This document shows positions 26,665 to 36,643 of a DNA stretch of 64,000 nt, in pieces. Origin of the DNA: DAOVXM01 sp963746255 (lineage in GTDB: Bacteria; Chloroflexota; Anaerolineae; Anaerolineales; UBA4823); the NCBI GenBank assembly GCA_963746255.1, contig CAVVAJ010000009.1:806001-870000 (forward strand), in the 5' to 3' direction. Both the position numbers and the translations under genes were made by a program. How positions within the stretch are numbered: the stretch's first letter is position 1; each line of letters begins with the position of its first letter. The notes beneath the pieces were generated by a model. It ran no database searches. It was not told the DNA's origin and saw only the letters and a list, made by a program, of their open reading frames with translations.

Positions 26665-27336
26665 TCAATCGGTTGGGATAGAATCGTTAAGATGCAGGTA
26701 TATGGGGGTTAATTGTTCTGGAGGCTTTACTACCCCAGAACGCAGCTGGCGCCACCCGAGTTCCGCAAGAAAAGAAGGTCTACGCAAGGAAAGTGCGGGC
26801 GAGGTAAGCAATACGACCTCAGAGTTCTGCTGCAGATAAGCTCGATCATAAGCGGTCATCTCCCCACACACCCATACACTTGAAGAGATGGAGTGAGCGA
26901 TTTCTTCAAGCTTCATGACCCGGATGTCACCCGACACCTGCCACGCGGATTCAACAACCACGTAGTCGCCGACTGCAAAACGTTCCCTACCTGCTTGCAC
27001 TAGGATCAACAGGGGCTCATCTTGTATGGGTTGTGCCGCTGCCAGAATTTCCATGGTGGGGATACCAAGTAAAGGAAGATTGTTGGCAAAGGCAAGCCCT
27101 TTAGCAAATCCCAATCCGATCCGCAAACCTGTAAATGATCCCGGGCCGATTGCGACTGCCACACCTGCCAAACGATTAGCATCAACCCGGCATTTTCTTA
27201 ATAGGTCTTCAACTGCCGGTGCTAACTCAACAGTGTGGTAATTTCGGCTCTGCCAGACAAACTCAGCCCACACCTGAGAACCATCATGCAAACCGATGCC
27301 GATTGAGCGGGTCGACGTATCGATTGCCAGCAACAT
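26665..27336 (-). CDS. tsaB: tRNA threonylcarbamoyladenosine biosynthesis protein TsaB
   Basis: A 223-residue ASKHA-fold protein, partner of TsaD and TsaE in t6A37 synthesis. It starts MLLAIDTSTRSIGIGL and has VAVAIGPGSFTGLRIGLGFAKGLA, the TsaB signature, and LLGIPTMEILAA. TsaB lacks the metal-binding residues of TsaD, and none are seen here. It overlaps the upstream tsaE stop codon by one base (TGATG), so the two are translationally coupled. Confidence 0.94.
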   Translation of the reverse strand: MLLAIDTSTRSIGIGLHDGSQVWAEFVWQSRNYHTVELAPAVEDLLRKCRVDANRLAGVAVAIGPGSFTGLRIGLGFAKGLAFANNLPLLGIPTMEILAAAQPIQDEPLLILVQAGRERFAVGDYVVVESAWQVSGDIRVMKLEEIAHSISSSVWVCGEMTAYDRAYLQQNSEVVLLTSPALSLRRPSFLAELGWRQLRSGVVKPPEQLTPIYLHLNDSIPTD

Positions 27337-27833
27337 CAGGCGACTCCAAACAACCGGCGGCGGATCAAGGATAGCAATTCGTGATATCGTTTACCGCGCG
27401 CACTTAATAGCATATCGCGCTGTTCCTCGTCGATCATCCGCAGATGGATCCATAGACCTTCTTTGGGTAAAGCCTCTTCAATTTGATCTGCCCATTCGAC
27501 CACAAGCGGTCCCGATGCAAGCATTTCGTCGATGTCAAGCATGACAGCTTCATCTATCGACATTAACCTATACGCATCCAAGTGGTATAAGCGGTTATTA
27601 TGCAGCCCCCGGTACAAATTCACGATCACAAAAGAGGGGCTTGCAGCTTGGTCAAGTGAGCCCCATCCTGAGGCGATTCCCTGAACAAACGTCGTCTTTC
27701 CACTCCCTAAATCCCCAACCAAACAGACGAGATCACTAGTACGGAGCAAACCTCCCAACCGCATACCCACTCGCCGCGTTTGTGCAGTGCTCCGGCTGAT
27801 AAACTCTACTGAATCTGCATTAAGAATGGGCAT
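27336..27833 (-). CDS. tsaE: tRNA threonylcarbamoyladenosine biosynthesis ATPase TsaE
   Basis: A 165-residue P-loop ATPase. Walker A is GDLGSGKTTFVQGIASGWG, then ASPSFVIVNLYRG, the Walker B-like HLDAYRL and VVEWADQIEEALP. It stimulates the TsaB-TsaD complex that installs t6A on ANN-decoding tRNAs. It is the first gene of the tsaE-tsaB-rimI unit on the minus strand. Confidence 0.95.
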   Translation of the reverse strand: MPILNADSVEFISRSTAQTRRVGMRLGGLLRTSDLVCLVGDLGSGKTTFVQGIASGWGSLDQAASPSFVIVNLYRGLHNNRLYHLDAYRLMSIDEAVMLDIDEMLASGPLVVEWADQIEEALPKEGLWIHLRMIDEEQRDMLLSARGKRYHELLSLIRRRLFGVA

Positions 27834-27923
27834 GGTTAATCAAATTATACATTGATTATTTTGTTCGTCCACATTTCGTGCCGCTATCCAGAACAATGCT
27901 GCGGAAGCCGGGAATTAAGCGTG

Positions 27924-30122
27924 TTAGGTGATTATCTCTAATTTCGCCAAGGATGCCGCAACTCGCTTCATGCCGACGCCTTCAAAGAAAATGTCTACTA
28001 TTTCCTCGTCATCTTCCAGCCGGCTGTTCAGGACCATACCTTCAGCCCAGATCGGGTGCAGTACGCGCATTCCCGGATGGTAGTGCTGTGTAATTTTGGG
28101 CTCTTCAATCATGCGATCCGTTTCCCATCGCGCGGCCTGGTTCTGTCGATTCTTGATTGTCCACCGAGAAGCTGAGGAATATCGGCCTTCAATTAATCTT
28201 GCTGGAATATCCTCAATATAACGCGACGGGGCAACTGGTTCGGAGTATCCAAACTGACTGCGGGATTGGGCGTTCACCAGATAGAGTCGATCCATAGCCC
28301 GAGTGATACCGACAAAGAACAATCGCCTTTCCTCCTGCATAGCCTCCGGGTCATCAAACGATCGGCTGTGTGGCAAAATGCCATCATTCAGACCAACGAT
28401 AAAGACCGTTGGGAACTCCAACCCTTTGGCTGCATGCAGTGTCATTAGTGTTGGTGCTTTCATTTCACCAACCAGGGTGTCCTGGTCTGACACCAACGCA
28501 ATATGTTCTAAGAAACTCTCCAAACCACTATGCTCATGTTCAGCAGCTAATCGCCGCAGTTCAAGAATATTTTCCCACCGGTCATGACCTTCTTCACTAC
28601 CATCGTCAATGTAGGATTGGTATTCCGTGTCCAGAAGGATCTGATCAACGAGTTCCAATGGATTCAACTGGCTTAGCAAACCGCGCCAGCGGTAGAGTAT
28701 ATGCCCAAATACCCCCGCCACCGATGCCATTCGGGATGGGAATCTTTTCCAAAAAATGGATTCGTCTCCCTTTCGCAGATCTTCAAGCAGCTCAACCATA
28801 CCTACCCCGGATTGTTGGGCGAGTGTACGGATGGTATTCACAGTCTTATTCCCGATTCCCCTCGTTGGCGTATTGATTATGCGGGTCAGGCTAATACTAT
28901 CACTCGGATTGTGGATCAACCTTAGATAGGCAATAATATCTTTCACTTCACGACGGCCGTAAAAGCGCTGTGCACCGACCAGCTTATAGGGCAAACCTGC
29001 CCGTAGGAACGCTTCTTCCAGTAGGCGGGATTGGGCATTTGTACGGTACATCACCGCGCAGTCTCCTGGTTCAGCCTGCTGTCTTGCAACTAGTCCAGCG
29101 ATAGTATCGACGACGAAAACAGCCTCAGCACGATCGTCGTAAGCTTCATGTAATATCGCCTTCGTACCGCTACCCCTTTCGGCGAATAAGCGTTTTGGGA
29201 TGCGGGCCGGGTTTTGGTCGATCACCGCCATAGCCACATCGAGGATTGGCTGAGTCGAACGATAATTATGCTCTAGCAAGATCATTTGAGCATCTGGATA
29301 ATCTGTTTCGAACCGCAGGATATTGCGGTAATCCGCGCCTCGCCAGCCATATATCGATTGGTCAGTATCACCGACCACATAAATATTTCTGTGAAAGTGA
29401 ACTAGGTGCTTTAGCAGTTCATATTGCGCCAAATTAGTATCCTGAAACTCATCTACCAGCACATGTTCAAATCGACGCCCCCAGTAATCACGAACTTGCG
29501 GGTAATTCTCCATCACAAATGCTGTCCAAAGAAGCAAATCATCAAAGTCTAAGGCGTTGCTGGCAAGTAAGAGTTCTTGATAGCGACGATAAATCCTAGC
29601 CATCACCTCATCGCGGTAGTTCTTAATTGGGAAGTCATCCGGCAAGAAGAGCTCATTTTTTGCATTCGAGATTACACTATGAACTGCATTTGGTCGGTAT
29701 AACTTCTCATCTAGGTCGATATCACGGATGGCTTGCTTAACAACACTGATTTGATCATCACTGTCGAAGATGACATAATTTGCATTGAAGGGCAAATTAT
29801 TCGCTTCTCGACGTAAAATGCGCGCACACGTAGCGTGGAAAGTTCCCAACGAAGGTCGCTGCACTTGGCTTTGCGTATCACCGGAGAACTTGTCTGCAAG
29901 AATGTCCGCCACCCGGGTTTCCATTTCACGGGCAGCCTTATTAGTAAAGGTAACCGCCAATATATGCTGTGAGCGTACCCCCATCATTTGGATCAGGTAT
30001 GCAATCCGATATGTTAAAACACGCGTCTTCCCCGAGCCTGGACCTGCCATAACGAGTACAGGCCCTAAACCGGCCATCACCGCTTGCTGTTGTTGTTCAT
30101 TGAGCAGCTTTAAGAATTCCAT
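27924..30122 (-). CDS. pcrA: UvrD/PcrA-type superfamily 1A DNA helicase
   Basis: A 732-residue 3'-5' helicase. Motif Q/I is LLNEQQQQAVMAG with Walker A AGPGSGKTRVL; motif Ia AVTFTNKAAREME; motif II VDEFQDTN; motif III VGDTDQSIYGWRGAD; motif IV LEHNYRST; motif V TLHAAKGLEFPTVF; motif VI EERRLFFVGITRA. The C-terminal tail ending near HPIWAEGMV and VGMKRVAASLAKLEII is the Tudor-like domain of PcrA that contacts RNA polymerase. The ATG at 30122 is preferred to the TTG two codons upstream. It diverges from holB, sharing a 104-base promoter region. Confidence 0.95.
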   Translation of the reverse strand: MEFLKLLNEQQQQAVMAGLGPVLVMAGPGSGKTRVLTYRIAYLIQMMGVRSQHILAVTFTNKAAREMETRVADILADKFSGDTQSQVQRPSLGTFHATCARILRREANNLPFNANYVIFDSDDQISVVKQAIRDIDLDEKLYRPNAVHSVISNAKNELFLPDDFPIKNYRDEVMARIYRRYQELLLASNALDFDDLLLWTAFVMENYPQVRDYWGRRFEHVLVDEFQDTNLAQYELLKHLVHFHRNIYVVGDTDQSIYGWRGADYRNILRFETDYPDAQMILLEHNYRSTQPILDVAMAVIDQNPARIPKRLFAERGSGTKAILHEAYDDRAEAVFVVDTIAGLVARQQAEPGDCAVMYRTNAQSRLLEEAFLRAGLPYKLVGAQRFYGRREVKDIIAYLRLIHNPSDSISLTRIINTPTRGIGNKTVNTIRTLAQQSGVGMVELLEDLRKGDESIFWKRFPSRMASVAGVFGHILYRWRGLLSQLNPLELVDQILLDTEYQSYIDDGSEEGHDRWENILELRRLAAEHEHSGLESFLEHIALVSDQDTLVGEMKAPTLMTLHAAKGLEFPTVFIVGLNDGILPHSRSFDDPEAMQEERRLFFVGITRAMDRLYLVNAQSRSQFGYSEPVAPSRYIEDIPARLIEGRYSSASRWTIKNRQNQAARWETDRMIEEPKITQHYHPGMRVLHPIWAEGMVLNSRLEDDEEIVDIFFEGVGMKRVAASLAKLEIIT

Positions 30123-30226
30123 GAACAAAGATTCTAACTTCTGGATATGGGCATGTCAACTAGGCAGAAGCGAAGGTATGATTTGGGATCATTGCCAACG
30201 ATCACTGAATTTGCTAAAATCACTCC

Positions 30227-31255
30227 ATGTCGTGGAACATGATCGGGCACGATTGGGCAGTTAATCTACTCAAGACCAACCTCAGGAAAGGTCATCGACC
30301 TCACGCGTATTTAATAACTGGCCCACAACAGGTTGGCCGCCGAACATTGGCAATACGTCTTGCCCAAGCACTAAATTGTGATCAAGCTACCGAGCCGGGC
30401 GAGATTTGTGGTGCATGCCGCTCCTGTGGACAAATTGGGCGAATGCAGCACCCGGATCTCGAAGTTGTCCAGGCTGACCACCATGGAGGTACACTAAAAG
30501 TCGAGCAAATCCGTGAAATGCAGCACAGACTCTCCCTCACTCCGTATGAAGCGGATTACCGCATCGCACTGCTATTACGATTTGAAGAAGCCCATAACAG
30601 CGCAGCAAATGCGCTGCTAAAAACCCTCGAAGAACCGCCCAAACATGTAATCCTTATCATGACGGCAGACAGCACCGAAAGCTTGCCTGCAACGATTGTC
30701 TCCCGCTGTCAAGTGATCAATTTGAGATCTGTGCCAACGGATACCATTAATCGTGGTTTGGTATCTGACTGGAACTTAACACCAGAAGATGCCGCCCATT
30801 GTGCTCAAATTTGTGGGGGACGCCCGGGTCTCGCGATCGCTCTCCACCAAAATTTGACTATGGCAAACCAACGAACAATATGGCTTGATGATCACCTCAT
30901 TCTACTGTCTGCGACCCGCGTGAAACGATTCGCATATGCTGAACAATTGGTCAAAAAAGTTGACCAAGATGGGTCAAGAGAATCCTTGCTGAACCAGCTC
31001 CAACTTTGGCAATCTTTTTGGCGTGATATCTACTTGGCAGGCATCCAGCCTAATACCGAAATCATCAATATCGATAAATCAATCGAGATCGCTAGCTTAT
31101 CCAATCAAGTTGCTACAGCTTCTGCCATCAAAACCATCAAAGCTATCCAGAAAACAATGGAACTTATCCAGAAGAACGCAAACTTGCGGTTGGCGCTTGA
31201 GATTTTACTGTTAGATCTGCCTCACCAAGATGAGCCCCCTTCGACGAAGGAGTGA
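30227..31255 (+). CDS. holB: DNA polymerase III delta-prime subunit
   Basis: A 342-residue AAA+ clamp-loader subunit. It starts with GHDWAVNLL and HAYLITGPQQVGRRTL, then a zinc module CGACRSCGQIGRMQHPD and LKTLEEPPKHVILIM followed by the SRC-type sensor (IVSRCQVINL). The P-loop is degenerate: the usual GKT is GRR, in line with delta-prime subunits that do not hydrolyse ATP. It works with DnaX and delta to load the beta clamp. A histidine kinase gene follows after 180 bases. Confidence 0.9.
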   Translation: MSWNMIGHDWAVNLLKTNLRKGHRPHAYLITGPQQVGRRTLAIRLAQALNCDQATEPGEICGACRSCGQIGRMQHPDLEVVQADHHGGTLKVEQIREMQHRLSLTPYEADYRIALLLRFEEAHNSAANALLKTLEEPPKHVILIMTADSTESLPATIVSRCQVINLRSVPTDTINRGLVSDWNLTPEDAAHCAQICGGRPGLAIALHQNLTMANQRTIWLDDHLILLSATRVKRFAYAEQLVKKVDQDGSRESLLNQLQLWQSFWRDIYLAGIQPNTEIINIDKSIEIASLSNQVATASAIKTIKAIQKTMELIQKNANLRLALEILLLDLPHQDEPPSTKE

Positions 31256-31435
31256 TAGGCTAATTTTGTGATTGTGCTATACTCAAGTAACCAATAGGCC
31301 CAGGGAGAAAGCCCGAACTTACAGCATGACCAGAAAGGTGGGGAGGTACGATTGACCAGGATAAATCATTAATCCGCCTTGCTTGATTAATCCAGGAATG
31401 GCTTCCTGACTATCTCTTGCAACCCTGGTTGAAAT

Positions 31436-33562
31436 ATGAATAACGAAAGAAACCCAACCCCCTCAAACCAAACGCTAGATAGTGAAAGCACTCGCTCTTC
31501 ACTCGAGCTCTTATACAATATCAGCCGTGAGCTTGCCGCCGCACTTGACCTGCGTGCTGTGCTGCAAAGGGTACTTTTCCTCTCAATGAAAAGCGTTCAA
31601 GCGATCAGCGGGAGTATTATTGTTTTGGACGCGAACGGACTGCCCGTTGAATCTGCAATCATTACGGGGGTTAAAGTTCATGACCAAACGACCCAACAGT
31701 TACGAGCAACTTTTGAACGCGGTCTTGCAGGGTGGGTGATTCGCCATCGGCAAGCTGTTTTGGTATCTGATACGCGGCATGATGACCGTTGGCTGCAGCG
31801 GCGAGATGATGCTGATGACCGTACAGGACCGAAGTCTGCCGTCAGCGCCCCCATCTTGGCTCGTGACCAACTCGTTGGAGTCATGACCCTCGTTCACCCA
31901 TCACCTGGGTTATTCAACCAAGACCACCTACTGTTAATTCAGTCGATAGCTGACCAGGCAGGTATCGCAGTCCTAAATGCCCGTCTCTACGACGAAAGCC
32001 AGCGGCAGGCCCGGGCTATGACAGCCTTAGCAGAAAGCGCGGGCGCAATCACGGCATCCTTGAAACTCGATGATGTGCTGCTGAGGATCCTCGAATCGAT
32101 CAGTGATGCATTACGCGTCGAGACCGTGTCGTTAGGATTAATCGATAGAAACACGCAGGAACTTGTGTTCAGAGCTTCCACCAGCCAGAAGGATCAAAGT
32201 GTTGTCGGATTACGCTTACCTATTGGCCAAGGTGTCGCAGGCTGGGTTGCCAAGGAGGGTCAAGGTGCCATCGTTCCCGATGCCAGAGCTGATCCTCGCT
32301 TTTATGATGGAGTCGACCGCCAGCTTGGCATCACGACGAAAGCCATCGCTTGTGCGCCAATCCGCTCACAAGGTGAGGTCATCGGCATTTTAGAAGCATT
32401 GAACCCAGTTGATGGAACATTTGACCCGGATGCGCTGCTGGTATTGAGTGGCATCGGTGGGTTGGCAGGGACCGCTATTCGACATGCTCAATTATTTGAG
32501 AGCCTTGAAGCTGCCCACCAACGATATCGTGAACTATTTGAGGACAGCATAGATCCGATCCTGATCACAGATTGGAATGGAGTAATACTGGAGGCCAACC
32601 GCCAAGCAGCCATCCTAACAGATCAAAACAAAGAAAACTTACTCAAACTCAACATCGATGAACTCCAGATTGCCGTCGAAGACCATCTTGGCGATGGATT
32701 CAACACGCTTGGCACAGGGGTCACGATCTCCTATGAAACAAACATGTATTCGCGGACAGGACGCGAGATCCCGGTTCAGGTTAACGTACGTGAGACAAAA
32801 ATGGATGGCATCTCCAATCTGCAGTGGATTCTACGGGATATTACGGAAAGAAAAAATCTAGACAATTTACGTAACGACTTAATCTCTATGGTGTATCACG
32901 ATTTGCGTTCTCCGTTGGCAAATATCGTCTCAAGTCTCGATGTAATAGAAACTATATTACCAAAAGAACACGACCCCACTTTAGAAGCACTGCTCAGCAT
33001 CGCTGAGCGCTCAACCCAACGCATCCAGAGACTGACCAATTCCCTGCTGGATATGAGGCAGCTAGAAGCCGGTCAACCGATTGGCAATCTACAACCTACA
33101 TCTCCAGATCAAATTATCGCTGATGCCATCGAAACAGTACTCCCAGCTGCCCAAAGTAAGAACCAGGATCTTAATCTAGATATCCCACCAAACCTTCCAG
33201 ATGTGCTGGTTGATGCCGATATGATCCGTAGGATCCTGATCAACCTAATGGAAAATGCGGTTAAATACACTCCAGCTGATAGTCAAATACGCGTGGCTGC
33301 CTATCGATCTGGCGACATGGTCGAAATGTATGTCCAGGATGATGGACCCGGAATACCGCTAGCAGATCGTGAAAGAATCTTTGACAAATACACACGCCTG
33401 CACTCGAAAAGCGGACCAAAAGGTTTGGGGCTAGGCTTGTCCTACTGCAGGCTAGCGGTAGAGAAGCATGGCGGAGAGATTCGGATTGAAGATGCTCCAG
33501 GCGCCGGGGCGCGCTTTATCTTCACCTTACCCATCGTCGAAAATAAGAAATCGAGATACTAA
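31436..33562 (+). CDS. Soluble sensor histidine kinase with two GAF domains and a PAS domain
   Basis: A 708-residue kinase without membrane segments. GAF 1 is at about residues 35-185 and GAF 2 at about 210-355 (both with GxGVAGWV-like segments: RGLAGWVIRHRQAVLVSD, QGVAGWVAKEGQGAIVPD). A PAS domain follows at about 365-475 (LFEDSIDPILITDWNGVILEAN). HisKA has the phospho-acceptor His in YHDLRSPLANIVSSLD near residue 485, and HATPase_c has NLMENAVKY, DDGPGIP and GLGLGLSYCR. The ligand or signal of the GAF domains is unknown. No response regulator is adjacent; the next gene is a metallo-beta-lactamase-fold protein 21 bases downstream, probably co-transcribed. Confidence 0.92.
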   Translation: MNNERNPTPSNQTLDSESTRSSLELLYNISRELAAALDLRAVLQRVLFLSMKSVQAISGSIIVLDANGLPVESAIITGVKVHDQTTQQLRATFERGLAGWVIRHRQAVLVSDTRHDDRWLQRRDDADDRTGPKSAVSAPILARDQLVGVMTLVHPSPGLFNQDHLLLIQSIADQAGIAVLNARLYDESQRQARAMTALAESAGAITASLKLDDVLLRILESISDALRVETVSLGLIDRNTQELVFRASTSQKDQSVVGLRLPIGQGVAGWVAKEGQGAIVPDARADPRFYDGVDRQLGITTKAIACAPIRSQGEVIGILEALNPVDGTFDPDALLVLSGIGGLAGTAIRHAQLFESLEAAHQRYRELFEDSIDPILITDWNGVILEANRQAAILTDQNKENLLKLNIDELQIAVEDHLGDGFNTLGTGVTISYETNMYSRTGREIPVQVNVRETKMDGISNLQWILRDITERKNLDNLRNDLISMVYHDLRSPLANIVSSLDVIETILPKEHDPTLEALLSIAERSTQRIQRLTNSLLDMRQLEAGQPIGNLQPTSPDQIIADAIETVLPAAQSKNQDLNLDIPPNLPDVLVDADMIRRILINLMENAVKYTPADSQIRVAAYRSGDMVEMYVQDDGPGIPLADRERIFDKYTRLHSKSGPKGLGLGLSYCRLAVEKHGGEIRIEDAPGAGARFIFTLPIVENKKSRY

Positions 33563-33583
33563 TCGTATTGATAATGGAGCCAT

Positions 33584-34459
33584 ATGCAACAAATTAAACC
33601 CGGAATCTACTTTGAAGATCAACATCTGGGCGTCACCCTAGGAGCCTTGGTCTATTCACATGGGACTGTCCTCATTGATGCCCCACTGCGTCCGGAGGAC
33701 GCCCGTTCGTGGCGCTCAGGTTTGCTCAGCCAGCGAGGTGGTATTGGACGCTTATTAGTCCTGTTGGATGCACATCCGGATCGCGCACTTGGGGCGCGCT
33801 CTTTGGAAAGTACTATCCTAGTCCACCAGGAAACCGCTCAAAAGTTTTTCGACCGCTCGATCATTTTCAAAGGTCAAGTGGAAGTAAGCGGAGCTATATG
33901 GGAAACATACCACGAAGCAATCGGTACCCGATGGGCACCTCCTGACATCACGTTCTCTGAACAAATGACACTGCATTGGGGAGGGCCTGAAATACTGCTA
34001 GAACACCATCCGGGACCTGCGCCCGGCGCCACCTGGGTGCTGATCCCAGAAGAAGAAGTTGTGTTTATCGGTGATGCAGTAATCACAGACCATCCGCCTT
34101 TTTTAGCTAACGGTGATTTGGAGAAATGGATCGACACATTGCAACTGCTGAATAAGTCCTTTAAGGATTACACAATCATTGGCGGCCGAAATGGTCTTAT
34201 CACGATCGAAGATGTCCGAGCACAAATTCGTTTCTTTAAAAAGGTTGTTTCCCGGCTCGATAAGCTTGCAGAAAAAAATGCCCCGCCTGGTGAGACTGAA
34301 AAATTCATCAGCACACTACTCTTATCTTATGAGATTCCACCTGATAAATATACCAGGTGTGCTCAACGCCTAAGAAATGGTTTATACCAATACTATAACG
34401 ACCATTATTTTCTCCCCCAGAATTCGGAAGGGGGTTTAAACAATTACAGTCCATACTAA
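33584..34459 (+). CDS. MBL-fold protein with a degenerate metal-binding motif
   Basis: A 291-residue protein of the metallo-beta-lactamase fold. The strands around VTLGALVYSHGTVLIDAPL and VVFIGDAVITDHPP fit the fold, with the later His (LEHHPGPAPG) and Asp (IGDAV) ligands kept. The central HxHxDH motif is replaced by DAHPDR, losing the first and last His. It may bind one metal or be non-hydrolytic. GGAG precedes the start. It lies 21 bases after the histidine kinase gene, suggesting a signalling or redox-sensor link, which is inference. Confidence 0.82.
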   Translation: MQQIKPGIYFEDQHLGVTLGALVYSHGTVLIDAPLRPEDARSWRSGLLSQRGGIGRLLVLLDAHPDRALGARSLESTILVHQETAQKFFDRSIIFKGQVEVSGAIWETYHEAIGTRWAPPDITFSEQMTLHWGGPEILLEHHPGPAPGATWVLIPEEEVVFIGDAVITDHPPFLANGDLEKWIDTLQLLNKSFKDYTIIGGRNGLITIEDVRAQIRFFKKVVSRLDKLAEKNAPPGETEKFISTLLLSYEIPPDKYTRCAQRLRNGLYQYYNDHYFLPQNSEGGLNNYSPY

Positions 34460-34535
34460 AGCCGTCAATTCCCGCATGAGAACTGTTTTAGCGTACGGTC
34501 AAATCTAATACGTTAGCAGAGATACCAAGCATTCA

Positions 34536-35585
34536 ATGGCGCAGCACACCGATTTTGAACCAGTTTTCGAGTTGACACGCGGAAATACGTGTGAATCTAT
34601 CCATTGGGGCGCTTTTGCCGTGGTAGACGCGGAAGGAAATTTACTGGCTTCACATGGTAATCCACAAGCTACTACATTTCTCCGATCGTCTGCCAAGCCT
34701 TTCCAAGCGCTACCCTTGATAGAAATGGGCGGTCAATGGAAGTATGCATTGACGGAAGAGGAAATCGCCATCACGTGCGCTTCGCATTCAGGCACCGATG
34801 AGCATGTCCGTCTTGTGCAGAGTATCCATCGTAAAGTTGGATTATCCCAAGATCAGCTGCTCTGTGGATCCCACCCCCCAATCCATAAACCAACCCGCGA
34901 TACATTGATCAAGAATGGTGAGAAACCCAGTCCCTACCGGCATAACTGCTCCGGCAAACACAGCGGTATGCTTGCGCTCGCACAGATGCTTGGTGCGACC
35001 AGTAAGGATTACCTAAATCCTCAGCATCCTGCCCAGCAATTGATCTTAGATGTAATTTCTGAGATGTGCTCTGTGCCAGTGGATCAGATCGCGATTGGTA
35101 TCGATGGCTGCTCAGCCCCCAACTTTGCCATCCCGCTGTACTCCACTGCACTAGGATATGCACGTCTCTGCGACCCAAAGAAAACTGCAATCTCATTATC
35201 ACCCCAACGAATTTCAGCTTGCCAGACTATCACTGCAGCCATAGCTTCTAATCCAGAGAAGATCGCTGGGCCAGACCGCTTCGACACAGATTTAATGCTG
35301 GTAGCGAAAGGCAAGGTAATCTCAAAAGGCGGAGCTGAAGGCTACCAGGCAGTGGGTATATTCCCAGGAGCGCTCTCACCAATTTCTCCGGCTATCGGTG
35401 TCGCTTTGAAAATTGCCGACGGGGATCCGAATGATCGCGCTCGTCCAGCGGTTGCCATGCGGATTCTGCAGGAATTGAGGGTATTATCCAGCCAAGATAT
35501 GGAAACACTTTCAATCTACGGTCCAGAATTATCAATCAAAAACTGGCGCCAACTGGATGTAGGACACGCGTACCCGGTTTTTTAA
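34536..35585 (+). CDS. Thermolabile-type L-asparaginase (asparaginase II family, PF06089-like)
   Basis: A 349-residue enzyme of the Rhizobium-type asparaginase family, unrelated to the E. coli AnsA/AnsB fold. Conserved blocks are IHWGAFAVVDAEGN, RSSAKPFQALP, ITCASHSGTDEH, YRHNCSGKHSGML, IGIDGCSAPNFA and VISKGGAEG. It would hydrolyse asparagine to aspartate and ammonia in the cytoplasm. Length is normal for the family. No operon partner is obvious; nth follows after about 50 bases. Confidence 0.92.
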   Translation: MAQHTDFEPVFELTRGNTCESIHWGAFAVVDAEGNLLASHGNPQATTFLRSSAKPFQALPLIEMGGQWKYALTEEEIAITCASHSGTDEHVRLVQSIHRKVGLSQDQLLCGSHPPIHKPTRDTLIKNGEKPSPYRHNCSGKHSGMLALAQMLGATSKDYLNPQHPAQQLILDVISEMCSVPVDQIAIGIDGCSAPNFAIPLYSTALGYARLCDPKKTAISLSPQRISACQTITAAIASNPEKIAGPDRFDTDLMLVAKGKVISKGGAEGYQAVGIFPGALSPISPAIGVALKIADGDPNDRARPAVAMRILQELRVLSSQDMETLSIYGPELSIKNWRQLDVGHAYPVF

Positions 35586-35634
35586 CCCGCTGCCATAGTA
35601 TTAAACCTAATAATATGTGAACGGAGTTTTCAAC

Positions 35635-36330
35635 GTGCCAGAAGACCTTGTCAAGCGAGCTACAGACGTCCATGAAACCTTGCTGGAGTATTACGGATAT
35701 CCAGAATGGAGAAATCCATTACCGCCTTTGGATGAACTCGTCTCTACAATACTCTCTCAAAACACGAATGATATCAATCGCGACCGAGCTTTTGTTGCCC
35801 TTCGTTCAAAGTATCCAACATGGGAAGGTGTCAGGGATGCTGCAGAAGGTGAAGTCATCGACACCATCAGGCCAGCTGGCTTGGCGAACCAGAAAGGACC
35901 CCGTATCCAAGCCATATTACGTAACATCACTGACCAAAATGGCTCGCTTGATGTGGATTTCTTATACGATTTTTCAGCCGAAGAAGCACAGCAGTGGTTG
36001 ATAAGTTTTAATGGGGTGGGGCTAAAGACTGCTGCGATTGTGCTGCAATTCTCGCTTAATAAACCGGCGTTTCCGGTTGACACTCACATACACCGAGTCA
36101 GCGGAAGAATCGGGTTGCGCCCGTCGAAAATGAATGTCGAGCAAGCCCATCAATACTTGGCAGAACTCTTTACTCCCGATAGTTATTATGCTGTCCACTT
36201 AAATATAATTCGCTTAGGACGTGAGATCTGCCAAGCTCGCAAACCTAAATGTTCGCAGTGCCCATTAGCCGATCAATGTGACTATTATCGAGCCGCCTCC
36301 GAACTGCCAAACCAAGCTTCGTCAGGATAA
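35635..36330 (+). CDS. nth: Endonuclease III-type DNA glycosylase/AP lyase
   Basis: A 231-residue base-excision repair enzyme. The helix-hairpin-helix LISFNGVGLKTAAIVL carries the catalytic Lys, and VDTHIHRVSGRIGL the catalytic Asp. The C-terminal 4Fe-4S site is C-x6-C-x2-C-x5-C (CQARKPKCSQCPLADQC). The start is taken as GTG at 35635 because ACGGAG lies nine bases upstream; the GTG at 35617 overlaps that signal. LSQNTNDINRDRAF matches the family. Orthologues vary in length at the N-terminus. Confidence 0.93.
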   Translation: MPEDLVKRATDVHETLLEYYGYPEWRNPLPPLDELVSTILSQNTNDINRDRAFVALRSKYPTWEGVRDAAEGEVIDTIRPAGLANQKGPRIQAILRNITDQNGSLDVDFLYDFSAEEAQQWLISFNGVGLKTAAIVLQFSLNKPAFPVDTHIHRVSGRIGLRPSKMNVEQAHQYLAELFTPDSYYAVHLNIIRLGREICQARKPKCSQCPLADQCDYYRAASELPNQASSG

Positions 36331-36643
36331 CGCTCCAGCCAAATATTTACCTGGGGAAATTCTCGCCGAACCTCTTGAATTAAAGAGTGCCAGCAATATA
36401 TTATCCTGCTTCACAACTTCTTAGTACTTTTGTACCCATTAACTGAAGATACCTCACTGATACTCGATAACATTATATAGGTAGGGTTGGATTCCTGCGT
36501 TAGATCATATCTAGCAAGTACGGTTTTGGGAATCTTCCTTTCTTCGAAACTCGATACCGCATAAACGTGACAAGTTAAATAATTGACCAGATTATAAAGA
36601 TGATAGGACGTAGTTAGAAAATACGGTGCGAAGGGAGAAAAGT
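36331..36643. other. Intergenic after nth
   Basis: No confident gene. The first 130 bases can be read on the minus strand as a short peptide-like stretch (for example WLERYPDEAWFG) that overlaps the nth end; it has no start codon and could be a gene remnant or chance. The rest is AT-rich and should contain the promoter of the next plus-strand gene. Confidence 0.35.

Noticed and set aside
31256..31435. Possible riboswitch or small RNA before the GAF/PAS kinase (GGCCCAGGGAGAAAGCCC and GGTGGGGAGGTACG segments)
   Set aside because: The pieces do not fit the cyclic-di-GMP, TPP or cobalamin consensus that I could compare by eye, and no complete fold could be drawn.
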